The notes beneath the pieces were generated by a model. That model saw nothing but the letters and a program-made list of their open reading frames with translations. It was not told where the DNA came from and did no database searches. The position numbers and the translations under genes are program-made. 64,000 nucleotides of DNA from Procambarus clarkii (Eukaryota; Arthropoda; Malacostraca; Decapoda; Cambaridae): NCBI RefSeq assembly GCF_040958095.1, contig NC_091152.1, positions 22,629,998 to 22,693,997 of the forward strand, given 5' to 3'. Each line of letters begins with the position of its first letter. Position 1 is the first letter of the stretch. Shown here one piece after another: positions 23,271 to 34,818 of the stretch.

Positions 23271-24453
23271 GAGCCACTTCCATCCAAGCTTTTTGTAACT
23301 GGATTGGTAGTGGATCATCCCAACCAACCTTAGCCTTCCATGCTTCTTGCACCAATAAACGCCACTTGATAGTCAAAGGATTTAGTAGACCAAGTGGGTC
23401 AAATACTTTGCTAACTTGTGAAAGCAAATCCCTTTTTGTAGTGATGTTGTAATTTACTGGCACAGATTTGATCGATATTGTGTCCGAGATTAAATCCCAA
23501 TCCATGCCTAACACCTTTTGTGATTCTGGTACGTGATATTCAGGGTAATCTCTTGCTATTTGATTATTCAATGTTGCATTATTAGAGGCCCAAGATTGTA
23601 GTGGCATGTTGGCACCTTGTAGCTCCTTGTTGGCCTCTTGATATAATTGTAACAGTTCAGTAGTACTGTTAACTGTCCCTTGAAAATTATCTACATATAG
23701 ATTTTGACTGATTTCAGTTTTACAGGGACTTGATGATTTCTTCAGATGAGTATCTAGAGTTGCTTGCAATAGAAATGGACTGCTTGTCGCGCCAAAAAGA
23801 ACTGATGAGAATCTGAAAGTCACTACAGGACTATTGACATCTTCTGGGTTCTCTACCCATAGAAACTTAGTGAAGTCTCTATCTTCTTCCTGTAAGCCAA
23901 CTCTTAGAAAGGCCTTACTTATATCTGCTGAATACGCATATTTGTTAAGTCTAAACTTCAACAGTATGTCATACAATTTCTGAGTTAGACTTGGACCTGT
24001 TTGCAAACAATCATTTAGACTGGTTCCTTGGGGTCCAGATTTAGAGCTACAATTAAAAACTATCCGTAAAGGAGTCGTTTTTGATTCTCTCATTACAGCC
24101 ATGTGAGGTAAAAAATGGCCTGTTTGCGTATTGTCATGTTTCACGACTTCGATGAATTTATTCTTTAATTGTTGCGCAATAATCTCATGATAGAGTTTTA
24201 AATGCTCAGGCCTTTTTCTTAGCTTTGCTAGTTGCGATTTAAATTGACTATAAGCCATGTGATAATTGGTAGGTAAGGTTTTATGGTTGATTTTCCATGG
24301 TAGCCTTACCCAGTACTGTCCATCATAGTACTGTACAGTTTCTAAGTATTGATTATATGCACAGACATCATCAGGACTTGGTTGTTCAGGAATTATTCCT
24401 ATAGCATCAAGTTCCCACAATTGAGGTACAGATTCTAATCCATCATCAATCAT
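23271..24453 (-). pseudogene. BEL pol 5' part: reverse transcriptase
   Basis: The sequence contains the BEL-type RT: RIVFNCSSKSGPQGTSLNDC, SADISKAFLRVGLQEEDRDF, FGATSSPFLLQATL and the active-site box LYVDNFQGT. YVDN instead of YVDD is seen in some family members. A tether region follows (SKVFDPLGLLNPLTIKWRLL), typical of Pao RT. In the family it makes cDNA from the element RNA. The remaining pol domains lie beyond the nested LINE. Fossil copy. Confidence 0.9.
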
Positions 24454-24489
24454 GTGGGGGATTTTAAGTGGTGACTGTTCTTTGCCTAG

Positions 24490-26514
24490 TCATGCCACTA
24501 TTACAGTTTCTGTATGATGTGATTTTTCAGGAGTTGAAGGTTCAAGATCTAGTATAGGTCCTGTCATCAATATGCCTCCTGCTGATTTGAGTATATTCAT
24601 ACCCATAGATTCTTCTGATCCCAGAATGAATCGATGATAGTAGTCAGCTCCAATCAGGATTCCGATATCCCCTATGTAGTCAGAATCAAGTAGAGGATCT
24701 GCTAATTGGATTCCTTTTTCTTTTAGGAATTTAATTGTTGCTGTCAGACCAGTCACTTCCATTTCAGTAGGAATTTTATCAACTACTATGGCTTCTACTG
24801 TCCTTTGGGATGTACCTAGACAGACATTGAGTTTTACTACTGGAAAGGTTCTACGACCAGAATTAGTAAAAAACCCTGATATGGAGGTAGATACTTGCTT
24901 TGAAGATTTAAGTTGTAAATCTTCTGCCATCTTTTTACTGATAAAGGTTTTCTGTGACCCTTGATCAAAAAAGCCTCTAGTTGGAATACAAATTCCTTGA
25001 TTGCATAGTTCTAGCTGTGCAGTAGGCAATATGGCTGCTGTAACAATTTCTGTATCCAAGTCGTTGACATTGCTCATTACTGTACAGAATTGTACGGCTG
25101 TTGTGGTATTATCATCTTTGGGCTTTGCCTGAGATGCATGTTGATTATTGGAAGTCTGTGATCTGGATTGAGTGTTAATATCACCACAGAGTGCTGTGTG
25201 ATGTACACTTTTATGACAATATTGGCAGTTCTGCAATTGAGTGATACACTCACTAGTATCGTGCTTCCGTAGACAACGGATGCACCTGTTCAGAGATTTC
25301 AGTCGATCGATTCGACTGGCACGGCCTACATAAACTGTGCATTGATAAATGGTATGTGCTTCTTGACAGAATAAACATTTTGGGGTACTTGTAGCTCCTT
25401 TTGTCTTATCTGTCTTAGGAGCTTGGTTTCCTACAGTTCGGTTAACTGTGGGGGATATAGCATAAGAGCCAACATTATTCTGTTTCCACTTTGCAGAAGA
25501 GGAGTTTTGTTGCCTTGATTTTTGACTGCCATTCTGGACATTTTTGCTTTTGTCCGTGGATTCACCTTTGGGGATTTTTTCTTGAGATCTAAGTTTTCCT
25601 CGGCTTCGTAATCTTTGTACGTAAGCTCGAAGTCCATCAATGATTTGGCTTTGTGATAAGATGTTGGTGTTATAATGAGTGCATAGGCTGTCTATGACCT
25701 CATTTGGAAGTTTCCTTTGAATGATTAACTTTATAAGCCACTCTGCATCACCTACAGGTACTTTTGTACTGAGGGCTTTGATGATTGATTCTATAGACAA
25801 TCGAAATGATTGTAGTGACTCATAACTTTTATTTGGAGAGGGTAAATCCAATAATTTGTATGAGAGACGTGCAATTGCAGTCTCCTTATCACTGTAGTTA
25901 TCTTGTAACAACTGTAAGGCATGGTCGTAATCATCATCTGTTAATGACAAATTAGCAATGACCTGCCTTGCCTCTCCCCGTAACTGGCCTTGCAAATATT
26001 GAAACTTTGTCGCCTTTTTGAGAGAGGGCTTGGAGTTTATTATAGAATCAAAGTGTCTCCAGAAGGTATCCCAATCGTCTTCATCCTTGCCCTCAAAATA
26101 TGGTAATTGTACCTTTGGGAGCTCTGCGGCTATATGTGTGATAGTTGCATTGCTCTGTTGAGTGGATGAGCTCACATTGGATTGGGTTCCTGCTTGAGAT
26201 ATTTGTTTGATTAAAGGATCAAGTTGATCTTGGATTTTATCTTCATACATTGTCATTTCAGCGACAATTTCCTGAAGTTCCCTTCGGGTTAAATCTGCAT
26301 TAGCCATTTCTGTTAGATAAATCTCTGCATGGCGTTTGATTTGTTCATACTTATCCACAGCTGCTTTTACTCTGGTATTCAGAATTATTAAATCAGGAGA
26401 TGGTTGCCTAGCCAACTTTTGACATTTGTCAATCAGTTGAGTTAGGTGATTTTGCAGACCATTAAGTGTCCTCCTATTTCCTGTTTCAGCTGCTGGTGGA
26501 ACGCTGTCAGCCAT
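24490..26514 (-). CDS. BEL gag with protease
   Basis: This is a 674-codon frame. Residues 1-110 are predicted coiled-coil-like. Residues ~130-300 match the BEL capsid region (DUF1759 type: LPYFEGKDEDDWDTFWRHFD, KFQYLQGQLRGEARQVI). Residues ~380-443 hold a row of CxxC/H zinc knuckles (CLFCQEAHTIYQC, CIRCLRKHDTSEC, CQYCHKSVHHTALC). Residues ~480-640 are the retropepsin-like protease (DUF1758 type) with the active-site string FFDQGSQKTFIS. The protein forms the particle and cleaves the polyprotein. Fossil copy with this frame still open. Confidence 0.9.
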   Translation of the reverse strand: MADSVPPAAETGNRRTLNGLQNHLTQLIDKCQKLARQPSPDLIILNTRVKAAVDKYEQIKRHAEIYLTEMANADLTRRELQEIVAEMTMYEDKIQDQLDPLIKQISQAGTQSNVSSSTQQSNATITHIAAELPKVQLPYFEGKDEDDWDTFWRHFDSIINSKPSLKKATKFQYLQGQLRGEARQVIANLSLTDDDYDHALQLLQDNYSDKETAIARLSYKLLDLPSPNKSYESLQSFRLSIESIIKALSTKVPVGDAEWLIKLIIQRKLPNEVIDSLCTHYNTNILSQSQIIDGLRAYVQRLRSRGKLRSQEKIPKGESTDKSKNVQNGSQKSRQQNSSSAKWKQNNVGSYAISPTVNRTVGNQAPKTDKTKGATSTPKCLFCQEAHTIYQCTVYVGRASRIDRLKSLNRCIRCLRKHDTSECITQLQNCQYCHKSVHHTALCGDINTQSRSQTSNNQHASQAKPKDDNTTTAVQFCTVMSNVNDLDTEIVTAAILPTAQLELCNQGICIPTRGFFDQGSQKTFISKKMAEDLQLKSSKQVSTSISGFFTNSGRRTFPVVKLNVCLGTSQRTVEAIVVDKIPTEMEVTGLTATIKFLKEKGIQLADPLLDSDYIGDIGILIGADYYHRFILGSEESMGMNILKSAGGILMTGPILDLEPSTPEKSHHTETVIVA

Positions 26515-27374
26515 TTTGACCTTTTCCGAGTTTTGGAGATTCCGAGATTTTTCTCTTTTTTCTGATAAATATGTATGATGTTAATGTATTTTGATAAATG
26601 AGCTTTCCTGTCTACTTAGGTAATGATTCCAAAGATCGTCCTTCATTTCCTCCCTGGAATCTGGTTGTAGCAGGTGTTCAATTATCAAAAGTACTGTAAT
26701 AATTTGATTTGTGACCCGAATGCACGAATGCACCAAGTTGGTAAATCCTGTAATAATTTTTTAAAAATAGTAAATGGCACTATTTTTGCAAAGTTATTAC
26801 AAAATCTGTTACCATAATAATTGTTAGATAAAATACAGTAGAATGTCTACTGGTTTTACCTGGAATAGGGTTTGATACAGTTGATTATAGTTAGATTGTA
26901 ATGATGCTCTTACAGTGATGATAACACTAACACTTTTTTAAAGATTATTATGTAATGAGCAGCTCTGAAAATCAGTAGATTAGAGATAATGCTAGATAAT
27001 ACACTTAAATATACATGTAATGTTACCACAATGAGGTAGGTAATTGATATTTATGATTAAGATGCAGTTGTGTCTTTGACACTGATATACTTAAGTACTG
27101 TGGTTTCTTAACACAAAACAGTATCAGTTTGTTATGAATGCTTACTAGTTAATGGATATGGTGGCTTAAGCCACTGCAAACTATTTGTTTACTTAGATAT
27201 ATAGCTATGATAAATATTGGCTGATAGCTAGGTTAGGCTAGAATATGTAAGAATTATTCCAATGCAAAATCAAGAAGTTTCTTATGTATTTGGCATTGAA
27301 ATATTCGGTAAACGAATGATCATAAATATCTAGGTATAAAGGACCATTATTATCTAGGTTCGAAGGACCATTAA
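26515..27374 (-). other. BEL 5' leader, with primer-binding-site candidate at 27354-27370
   Basis: This is an AT-rich stretch of about 860 bp between the 5' LTR and gag, with no convincing frame. Four bases inside the LTR the minus strand reads TGGTCCTTCGAACCTAG, which starts with the TGG expected for pairing with a tRNA CCA end. A near-duplicate (GGTATAAAGGACCA) lies about 23 bp further in. I cannot name the tRNA. Confidence 0.6.
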
Positions 27375-29057
27375 TGTGGGAAAAACCTGCTGGGATTGAT
27401 ATAAGAGGAGACTACCAGGGACTTGTACTGAACTAAATTAAAAATTAACTGTCTGCAAATTAATTCAACTAAAATCTCTAGCTAGGGTTGTAAATCCTAA
27501 TTCCTCTTTTCCTAATGACAGATTGTGGGCTGTAAGGGACAGGTGGAGTGAATGACTTGTTGATAGAAGTTCCAATCCACCTGTAGACAGGGATCTCACA
27601 TCAGCTTGTATTTTATACAAGGATAAGATTTAATAAATTCAGTTATCTGACTGAACACTGGCTCTGTTTAAATCAGAGATTTAAACATACATAGTCTAAC
27701 CTAGTACCATAACTTAACAGCCAATATGTACTTATACTATAAACAACAAATTAAATTGTAAAAGTATAAATAAATGACCTTAAATGTAGTCTTAATACTA
27801 TTAACTTAGTACTAGAAATTATATTCAATTAAATGAACTTATATGATAACTTAAAAATAACTAAGCAAGCAATTGATAACTTAATTTATATATTCAAATA
27901 TATATGCAGACATATTCACTTTATACAGTTAGCTTGACTGAATCTCTTCCAAGACTGTGGACACTTGTGAGGTTTTTACTTATTGAGGCTGAATTCTTTT
28001 CTGACAGAATGGACACTCATGAGGTTCAGTGCTTGGATAAGATTCACAGCTACACTACAATTTTAATAAACGTACCGAAATGTGAGGCTTTGCCTCGCTT
28101 TTTAACCAACAGACAGATTTATAGGATATTAAAGCTACACAAGCATACAATTGGCCAATCATATACCAAATAACCTTCAATATACTTCTCTGCCAGTCGG
28201 GGTGCCTGTCTGACAAGTTTGCCAGACTGATTAACTCTCTTGTTGAGTTTAGGCACGATATTTTGCTACAGCGTTGCTGTATGATGATGTGGTAGCGTTG
28301 CTACGTGATTATCCTGCAGTTGCAGAAGAATGATTCGAGATAAAAGTTTATGAATGAAGGTGGAGGAAACCGTGTCACTGATCTCCACTATACACTATTT
28401 TATGTGAATGTTCTAGGATTTTCCTTGTAGATATTGTCCAGGTACTCCCCCAGTTCTAGAGAGTATTCACTGGCGATAAAAATGTTAAATAAGGTGTCCT
28501 TGAGCTGGTAATGTTCGCTAAGGATCAGTCACTTGTTCACTCATTTGTAAACAAACGCGGAGTGCCGCGAGGCATCGTCGTGGGCGCTTCTCGCCCCCCG
28601 AGATGCTCCTCCCTCTCCCTTGAGAGGTAACTTTCAATGAATATTGATTGATTATTTTTACAGTCTAGACTTATGATTAAGATAAGATGTGATTATAATA
28701 TAATTAGATATAAGATTTAAAGATTATAAGTAGTATTTGTAAGTACCACTGATTCTTATTAAGGATTCGATATTTAATCCTACCGGATGTTGAATCAATG
28801 TTCCAATAGTTTTTTAATTAAGAAGTCCTTCTAGAAGCTTCTGGATCCTTGAGAAATCATGTACAAAGTCACGTAGGCATCAAAAGGGCCCCTGTTGCGT
28901 ACGTGTTCATGGTGCCATTGTCATCCAGGATCAAGCTATAAAATGAATCTTTAATGATCCTAATGATTTTGATACGATTAGATATGATTTTGATATGATT
29001 TAGATATTATACATTTCTTAGATGATTATTAGATATGGTGGGTAAAAATTTCCCACA
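27375..29057 (-). repeat. BEL LTR (5' LTR in element orientation)
   Basis: This LTR is 1,683 bp, the same length as its partner and identical by eye. It contains the presumed promoter. A GC-richer stretch sits near 28545-28625. Confidence 0.95.
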
Positions 29058-29100
29058 ACACGTGCTAAAATATATGGTGATGATCCTTGATATGTTACAT

Positions 29101-30060
29101 CCCAGCAAACACAGAACGTTTGTGGACGTTTTTAAATGGTTCCACAAAGGTAATACTGTAACTTTTGACATAAATACGTATATCTGATGTTCTTAAAACC
29201 AAAGGATATAACTAAAAACATATATTCTTGAGACACAGTTTTTTAAGATTTATGTAAAAATTTAAAAATAATAGTAAATGCTATGGTATTATAATGTTTT
29301 CATGCTTTATATTTAAGAATAAATAATTTTCAGTCAACATTTAGTTTTTTTTGTTTACTTTCTGTAAAGCTATCCAATTTACGTTCTTATAACATAAATA
29401 TAACATTTATATGACGTCAGTATAACGTTATTTACACGACATCATTACGTTATTATGATGTTATATTAACGTATAATTCCTGTGTGAAAACCAGAATATA
29501 TATTGAACTTTATGTTTTAAACCTTGTAAAGTTATCATAAAACTTGGAATAAGACGGTAAGCATGCTTTACTTATGAAAATATACAAACAAATCAACAAA
29601 AACATTTTAACATAAAAAGCATAAACATAACATAAATTAATTGCATGCATGGGAGTTAACTGGAACTCTGTAATATTGCATACATGAACCTTAAGGTACA
29701 AACCCAGTGTATTTACTCATGCAGTTCTTTCCTAAATCTAAATTTTTCCAATTTTTACACTTTGTTTCGAGTTCTGTCTTGTGTTGCTACTTTTAATACC
29801 CCATTAATGTCCCCTTTGTTATGTCCATTCATCCCATTGTGCACCTCTACCATATGTCACTCCTAATTCTTTGCTTTTCTAGAGAATGTAATATAAGCTT
29901 TGACAATCTTTCTTCATATGACAGGTTAACAGGTAGAACAAAGATTACCATTTATATATGGATAACTATTATAAGTCGGTTTGAATGAGTGAATTGCTGC
30001 TTGAAGATAGGTATATACACCTGTGGTACTATCAGATTGCATCGTGGTGAGCCTAAAACC
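29101..30060. other. Left subterminal region, no gene seen
   Basis: This AT-rich sequence has a cluster of ACGT-containing motifs at about 29380-29480 (AACGTT, GACGTC, AACGTTAT). The open frames here are short and unremarkable. Confidence 0.6.
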
Positions 30061-30084
30061 CTTCAGATCCAAGCAAAGGGTAAA

Positions 30085-30790
30085 ATGCCAGCAGATACAA
30101 TTGCGAACACATTGATACCAAAATGAAAGACATATGACGAGAATTGAGGTAACCAAAGTGAAAAGAGTGTTCACATTACATTGCACTAGAGTGCTCCCGG
30201 GTTACTTTCTCTCACTTTCTCTGTTTTGTGCGGATGGTACACCTTGCTTTTGGAGTTTATATGCATTTAAACCTGTAGATAATTCTATTGCTAACACATT
30301 GATACCAAAATGAAAGACCTAGGATGACAATTGGGGTGACCAAAATGAAAAGAGTGTATACATTTTATCGCTCTTGTGCGCTCCCTGGTAACACACTCTC
30401 GCTTACTCTGTTGCGGATGGTAAGCCGGGCTTTTGGAGTTTATATGCCTTTAGTCCTGTAGAGAATTCTATTGCGAACACATTGATGCCAAATTGAAAAA
30501 ACTAGGATGAGAATTGAGGTAACAAAGTTGAAAAGGGTATACACTTTTCAGTATTATCACGCTCTCTAATGTAATGAGAGTTGCCTGAGGGTGGCTCAGC
30601 TTTCTTTTTCTGGTACCCTTGGCCTACATTCATCTTGTCGGCGGGTGGAGCGCGCTGCTGTCTTTGACATTATATGCACATAGTTCTGTTGGGAATTCTA
30701 TTGCGAACGCATTGATACCAAAATGAAAGACATAGGACGAGAATTAAGGTGACAAAGTTGAAAAGAGTATACACTTTTCAGTATTTCCGC
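30085..30790 (+). repeat. Four-copy degenerate tandem repeat, ~185-230-bp period
   Basis: The anchor TTGCGAACACATTGATACC, followed by AAAATGAAAGACATA, recurs at 30101, 30288, 30471 and 30701. A conserved tail (GAAAAGAGTGTATACA) and a second shared segment (TTTTGGAGTTTATATGC) accompany it. Spacings are 187, 183 and 230 bp. Copies differ at many positions, so the repeat is old. No coding potential was recognised. Confidence 0.8.
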
Positions 30791-30879
30791 ACACTACCAG
30801 GGAATGTCCAAACAAAAATGGAGAGAGTGGAGGGGTAACTTGCCCAAAACGCGAAAGTGTTTGGGGAGATTAACTTTCG

Positions 30880-31508
30880 TTCAATACTATTATGCAAAAG
30901 GAGCCACACATCTATGGTTCATCTAATAAAATCAGCAGACTTCTAGATGTTACTACTGCTCGGCTTAGACTCGGTTACAAGTATTTCTGGGAATTCTCAT
31001 TATCTGCCGATGTAGACCTGACCAAATGTTAACTGTCAACAAAATTATTTGCACACCCTCCGTCACTATGTGATAGTGAATTCAGAGACAATTCTATAAC
31101 CAATGTACCAACGATGTGTCAATATTTCATTCAAAATGATCTGGTACCAGAAATTTTAGCCAAATATCCCCAGTTTGCTAACTGTAAGTAGTAACTAAGT
31201 GATTGTAACCTATCCACCGCTGCCCACTGGATGGGGAGCGGTGTGCAGGACAAACATATCAATTGTGACACTAGCTCTCCACATATGTCAGTTGCTTAAT
31301 TTAGAAACTGTACTTGTGATCGATCTCGAACCTATTGTTGATGTGACGACTTATACTGAATTTTGTAACTAGCTCATCAAGATTGTAACTTGCTTAGCTA
31401 AATGAATTGTTGGGTTCAGTCCCTGAGCCCATTATGTGCCTCTGCAACCCTTTCCACTACCGCCCACAAGATGGGTATGGGGTGCATAATAAATGAACTA
31501 AACTAACT
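30880..31508 (+). pseudogene. 3' end of an RNase H-bearing LINE (fragment A)
   Basis: The sequence reads KEPHIYGSSNKISRLLDVTT then ARLRLGYKYFWEFS. This is the end of the RNase H-linked C-terminal region of I/Loa-type LINE polyproteins, and a cysteine/histidine-containing tail follows with interruptions. A 3' untranslated region ends near 31508 in AATAAATGAACTAAACTAAC. Coding sequence is broken by stops and frame changes. Confidence 0.65.
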
Positions 31509-32262
31509 TTAAGGCATCCTGAAAGAAAGCTTGGAGGGCTTGAAAAATTGCAGAACGAAGCCTTGAGGATAATCCTTGGGTGCCTTCGTACCACAAAGAT
31601 ACTTAATATGAGAAAGGAACTTAATATTCCGAGCGTTGTTTATCGTGTTACTGAAAATAACTGTCAAATTGGTATAAAAATGCTTAGGCTAGCTCATCCT
31701 AACCGTTGCACAGAAGCCCTCCAGAATTTCTTTATTGAATGTAAACATTGTTTCAAATAGATAAATAAAATTGGAACTGAACTCAGAAAGTATCAGATTT
31801 ATAATTTGTACCAAGAGAGACAACAATAGCACTTTCCTGCACTGTAGGAAATTACACCCTTTTCAATTTTAATCCCTCCCTTTCCATCAAAGGAGCAAAT
31901 TAGAGATCAGTCCCAGCTTTGTCTTGAGGCAAAGCTCAACGTCTTAAGCCATATTGATGCTCTGTCCACAGAGCATTCTCTCTCTCAAATCATATACACT
32001 GAAGGTTTCCTACAGCGCCCAACGGGTGCAGCTGGAAGTGCAGTTGTCCTGGCAATAGGATATGACTTATATTTTGAGTGGGGAGTCCGTATAAACAACT
32101 GGGCCTCTACCCTTCAGACTGAACTATTTGCCTTGCTCCTTGCACTGAAATGTGTACAAGTATCCAAACTTGATACATTAGTTGTAAGTGACTCTTTATC
32201 ATCCTTAATTGCTCTCAACTCTTTAAGACATAACTGTAACATGCTTGTGTCTGAAGCTAGAC
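31509..32262 (+). pseudogene. RNase H-bearing LINE (fragment B): RT C-terminus and RNase H
   Basis: The stretch 31548-31760 encodes MQNEALRIILGCLRTTKILN and IPSVVYRV, the segment after the RT core in these LINEs. At 31985-32262 the RNase H part reads IYTEGFLQRPTGAAGSAVV, NWASTLQTELFALLLALKCV and VVSDSLSSLIALNS, with the expected D/E, E and D positions. The sequence is then cut off by the LINE that follows. Frames are not continuous, so it is non-functional. Confidence 0.7.
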
Positions 32263-34713
32263 ACAAATACAATAACAACTTGAGGAACCTTATCATAAAC
32301 AATAATCTCAACAAAAATCACATAGTTCTCAGAGGTGATTTCAATATTGACCTAGGGCTACAAAATAACCCTCAAGTAGACTGTTTCCTCAACAGCATGA
32401 ATTCCTGTATGCTCATCCCCGCAATCACCAGGCCCACCCGAGTCACTCAAACATCTGCGACTACCCTGGATCACTGATGGACCAACATAACAGCTCCTCT
32501 TACATCAAGTATAATCACTGACAGAACAACTGACCACTATCCTACCTTCCTTGTAGCGAACATGGCCATAACACCACCAGGTAACAAGAAAATTACCTTT
32601 AGGTTACAATGTGAAGCGGCAATAGGCAATCTCACAAATGCCCTCCACAATGTAAACTGGGAATCTAAATTTATCAATACACAGGATAATAATTCGTTAA
32701 CTAGCCTCTTTCCAAAATTTAAAGCCTTTACAATACTTATTGTCCTCTCCTCACCAAGCAAGTAACTGGCAAAAAGGTTAAATAATCCCTGGCTCACTAA
32801 TGGCATACTTAAAGCAATCGACAAGAAACATGAATATGAAAAAAAAACTTAGGATTGGCCTAGTTGGAAAAGAAGTAGTTAAGAGGTATTCATCAGTGCT
32901 TACCAGTATAATAAGAGCAAAGCGTTCCTATTACGAGAATAGATTCAAAGAAGCAAAAGGCAACATAAAAAGCACATGGAGAGCCATCTCTACCATCCTA
33001 GGAGCTAAACAACATTTACATAATAAGATAAAAATCTCCAAGGATGGTTATACACCTGCAACAGATCTTGAAACAGCAACTGAATTTAATAGCTTCTTTT
33101 CATCGTTTGGTGCTCACCTTGCCCGAAAAATCCCAGAGACTCAGACATATGTTACCACATATCTTTCACGCAGCTATCCAAACTCTCTTCTCCTCTCTCC
33201 GGTCAGCCCTACAGATGTTGTGTCCATCATTCACTCGCTAAAAACCAAAGCTGGGAACATTAGTGAAATACCATCGATGGTACACAGGCGTGCCTCCCAT
33301 GCCCTTGCACCATCCATAGCACTGCTGTTCAACAAATCCCTAGAGTGTCATACCTTCCCTGATATCCTTAAAAAAGCAAGAGTAACGCCAGTTCATAAAG
33401 GAGGTAACACGGCAGACATAAATAATTACAGACCCATATCGAATCTACCTATATTATCAAAATTATTATTTTTTTTTTACAAACAGCTCTACTCCAATCT
33501 TGTAAAATTCAATATACTAAGTCCCTGTCAGTTTGGCTTCCGCTCCCAAAAGAGTACCAATGATGCTATTGTTAGTCTGCTTGACTTAATCTTCTCAGCC
33601 CTTGACAAAAGTGAGTTTCCAATTGAACTCTTCATCGGCCTGAGAAAGGCCTTTGATACTGTTAACCATAACTACCTCTTACTTAAATTCCACCATTATG
33701 GAATCCATGGCCTTGCCCTAAACTATATCCGATCCTATCTTAGTAACAGACACCAATATGAAGCCATCAATGATATAACCTCTCCCACTCTACCACTTAA
33801 TTACCGTAAAGGTGCCACAGAGCAGCATCCTAGGACCCTCCTGTTTCTTATATACATCAATGATCTCCCTAATGTCTCTAACATACTTAAACCTATATTG
33901 TTGGCTGATGATACTACTCATCTACTCTGACCCCAACCCACTCCTGTTAAATAATGTTGTAAACAATTAATTAAAAAAAGTCTACTTGTGGATGTCAACC
34001 AACAAACCTCACACAAAACATAGAAAAGACCTACTATATCTTATTTGGAAACAAATCAACAAATGCAATTCAGCTTCAGATAGATAATGTAAACATTAGC
34101 AATAAAAATGATGGAAAGTTTCTTAGCCTATACTTAGACAAGAGACTCAACTTCCGCACCCATATACAACACATAACTAAAAAGGTTTCTAAAACAGTTG
34201 GTATACTGTTTAAGATCAGATATTATGTACCCTACTCTGCTCTCCTCTCACTCTATTATGCACTTATCTATCCCTATCATTCTTATGGCGTTTGTGCTTG
34301 GGGTTCAACCTCTGCAAACTACCTCAAGCCCATCATCATCCAGTAAAAATCTGCTATCAGGACAATAACTAACTCTACCTTCAGACAACACACAGCTCCC
34401 TTGTTCAAATCCTTAAACATGCTAAACAAATTCACTCCATACATTCTCCTGTGTAAATTACGTTTATAAAGCCCTTTTTCTAACTGCAAACCCTGTTCTG
34501 AAACTCTTCCTGGACAGATGTAATAGAACACATGGCCACGTCCCCACCAGACATAAATATCTCTTTGATATCCCCAGAGTCAAACTTAATCTATGTAAAC
34601 ACTCTATGTAAATAAAGGGACCTAGTCTATGGAACTCACTCCCTTATAATGATTTGAAAAGCTGTCCAACTTCTGCCATATTCAAAAATAAAACCAAAAA
34701 GTACCTGTAGTAC
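32262..34713 (+). pseudogene. L2/CR1-type LINE, 5'-truncated, decayed
   Basis: The element begins inside the endonuclease ([42 protein letters not shown]). It continues into RT at 33350-33930: KARVTPVHKGGNTADINNYR, FGFRSQKSTNDAIVSLLDLI, LRKAFDTVNHNYLLLKFHHY, LFLIYINDLPNVS and LADDTTHLL. Here LADD replaces FADD. C-terminal sequence is traceable to about 34713 in changing frames. The same family is nested in the BEL element. It joins fragment B at about 32262, which looks like its insertion point. Non-functional. Confidence 0.75.
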
Positions 34714-34739
34714 TTTTTAAGTACGAGGGAGTAATGCGC

Positions 34740-34818
34740 AAAGCGTCCCTCACCTGTGACGTCACAGCGTCATCTGACGCCATATCAACACATCGGCCAT
34801 TTTGTCGTCAGTTCAGTC
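34740..34818 (+). promoter_or_regulatory. Candidate promoter with CRE palindrome and YY1-like initiator motif
   Basis: GTGACGTCAC at 34756-34765 is a perfect CRE-type palindrome. Related TGACG/CGTCA half-sites surround it. GGCCATTTTG at 34795-34804 matches a YY1/initiator-type motif, and an ATG follows 15 bp later. This arrangement is typical of short TATA-less promoters. It lies inside the 16.35-kb TIR segment and could drive that element's own gene. Activity is inferred from motifs only. Confidence 0.35.

Larger units (their letters stand above)
17838..29057 (-). mobile_element. BEL/Pao LTR retrotransposon (fossil copy, very young), carrying a nested LINE
   Basis: The element has two 1,683-bp LTRs beginning TGTGGGAAA and ending TTTCCCACA, and lies in minus orientation. 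It is flanked by 5-bp duplications ACACG (17833-17837 and 29058-29062). The empty site TTTGACACGTGC is intact in the other satellite units. Internal order on the minus strand is gag with BEL-type zinc knuckles, protease, RT, RNase H and integrase. This order, the FDQGSQ protease motif and the YVDN RT box identify BEL/Pao. I saw no difference between the two LTRs by eye, so insertion was very recent. The coding region is interrupted by one LINE of about 1.5 kb; the rest looks nearly whole. Confidence 0.95.

Noticed and set aside
30085-30790. CRISPR-like spaced repeats
   Set aside because: Repeats are long, degenerate and irregularly spaced, in eukaryotic DNA with no cas genes; a decayed tandem repeat fits better.
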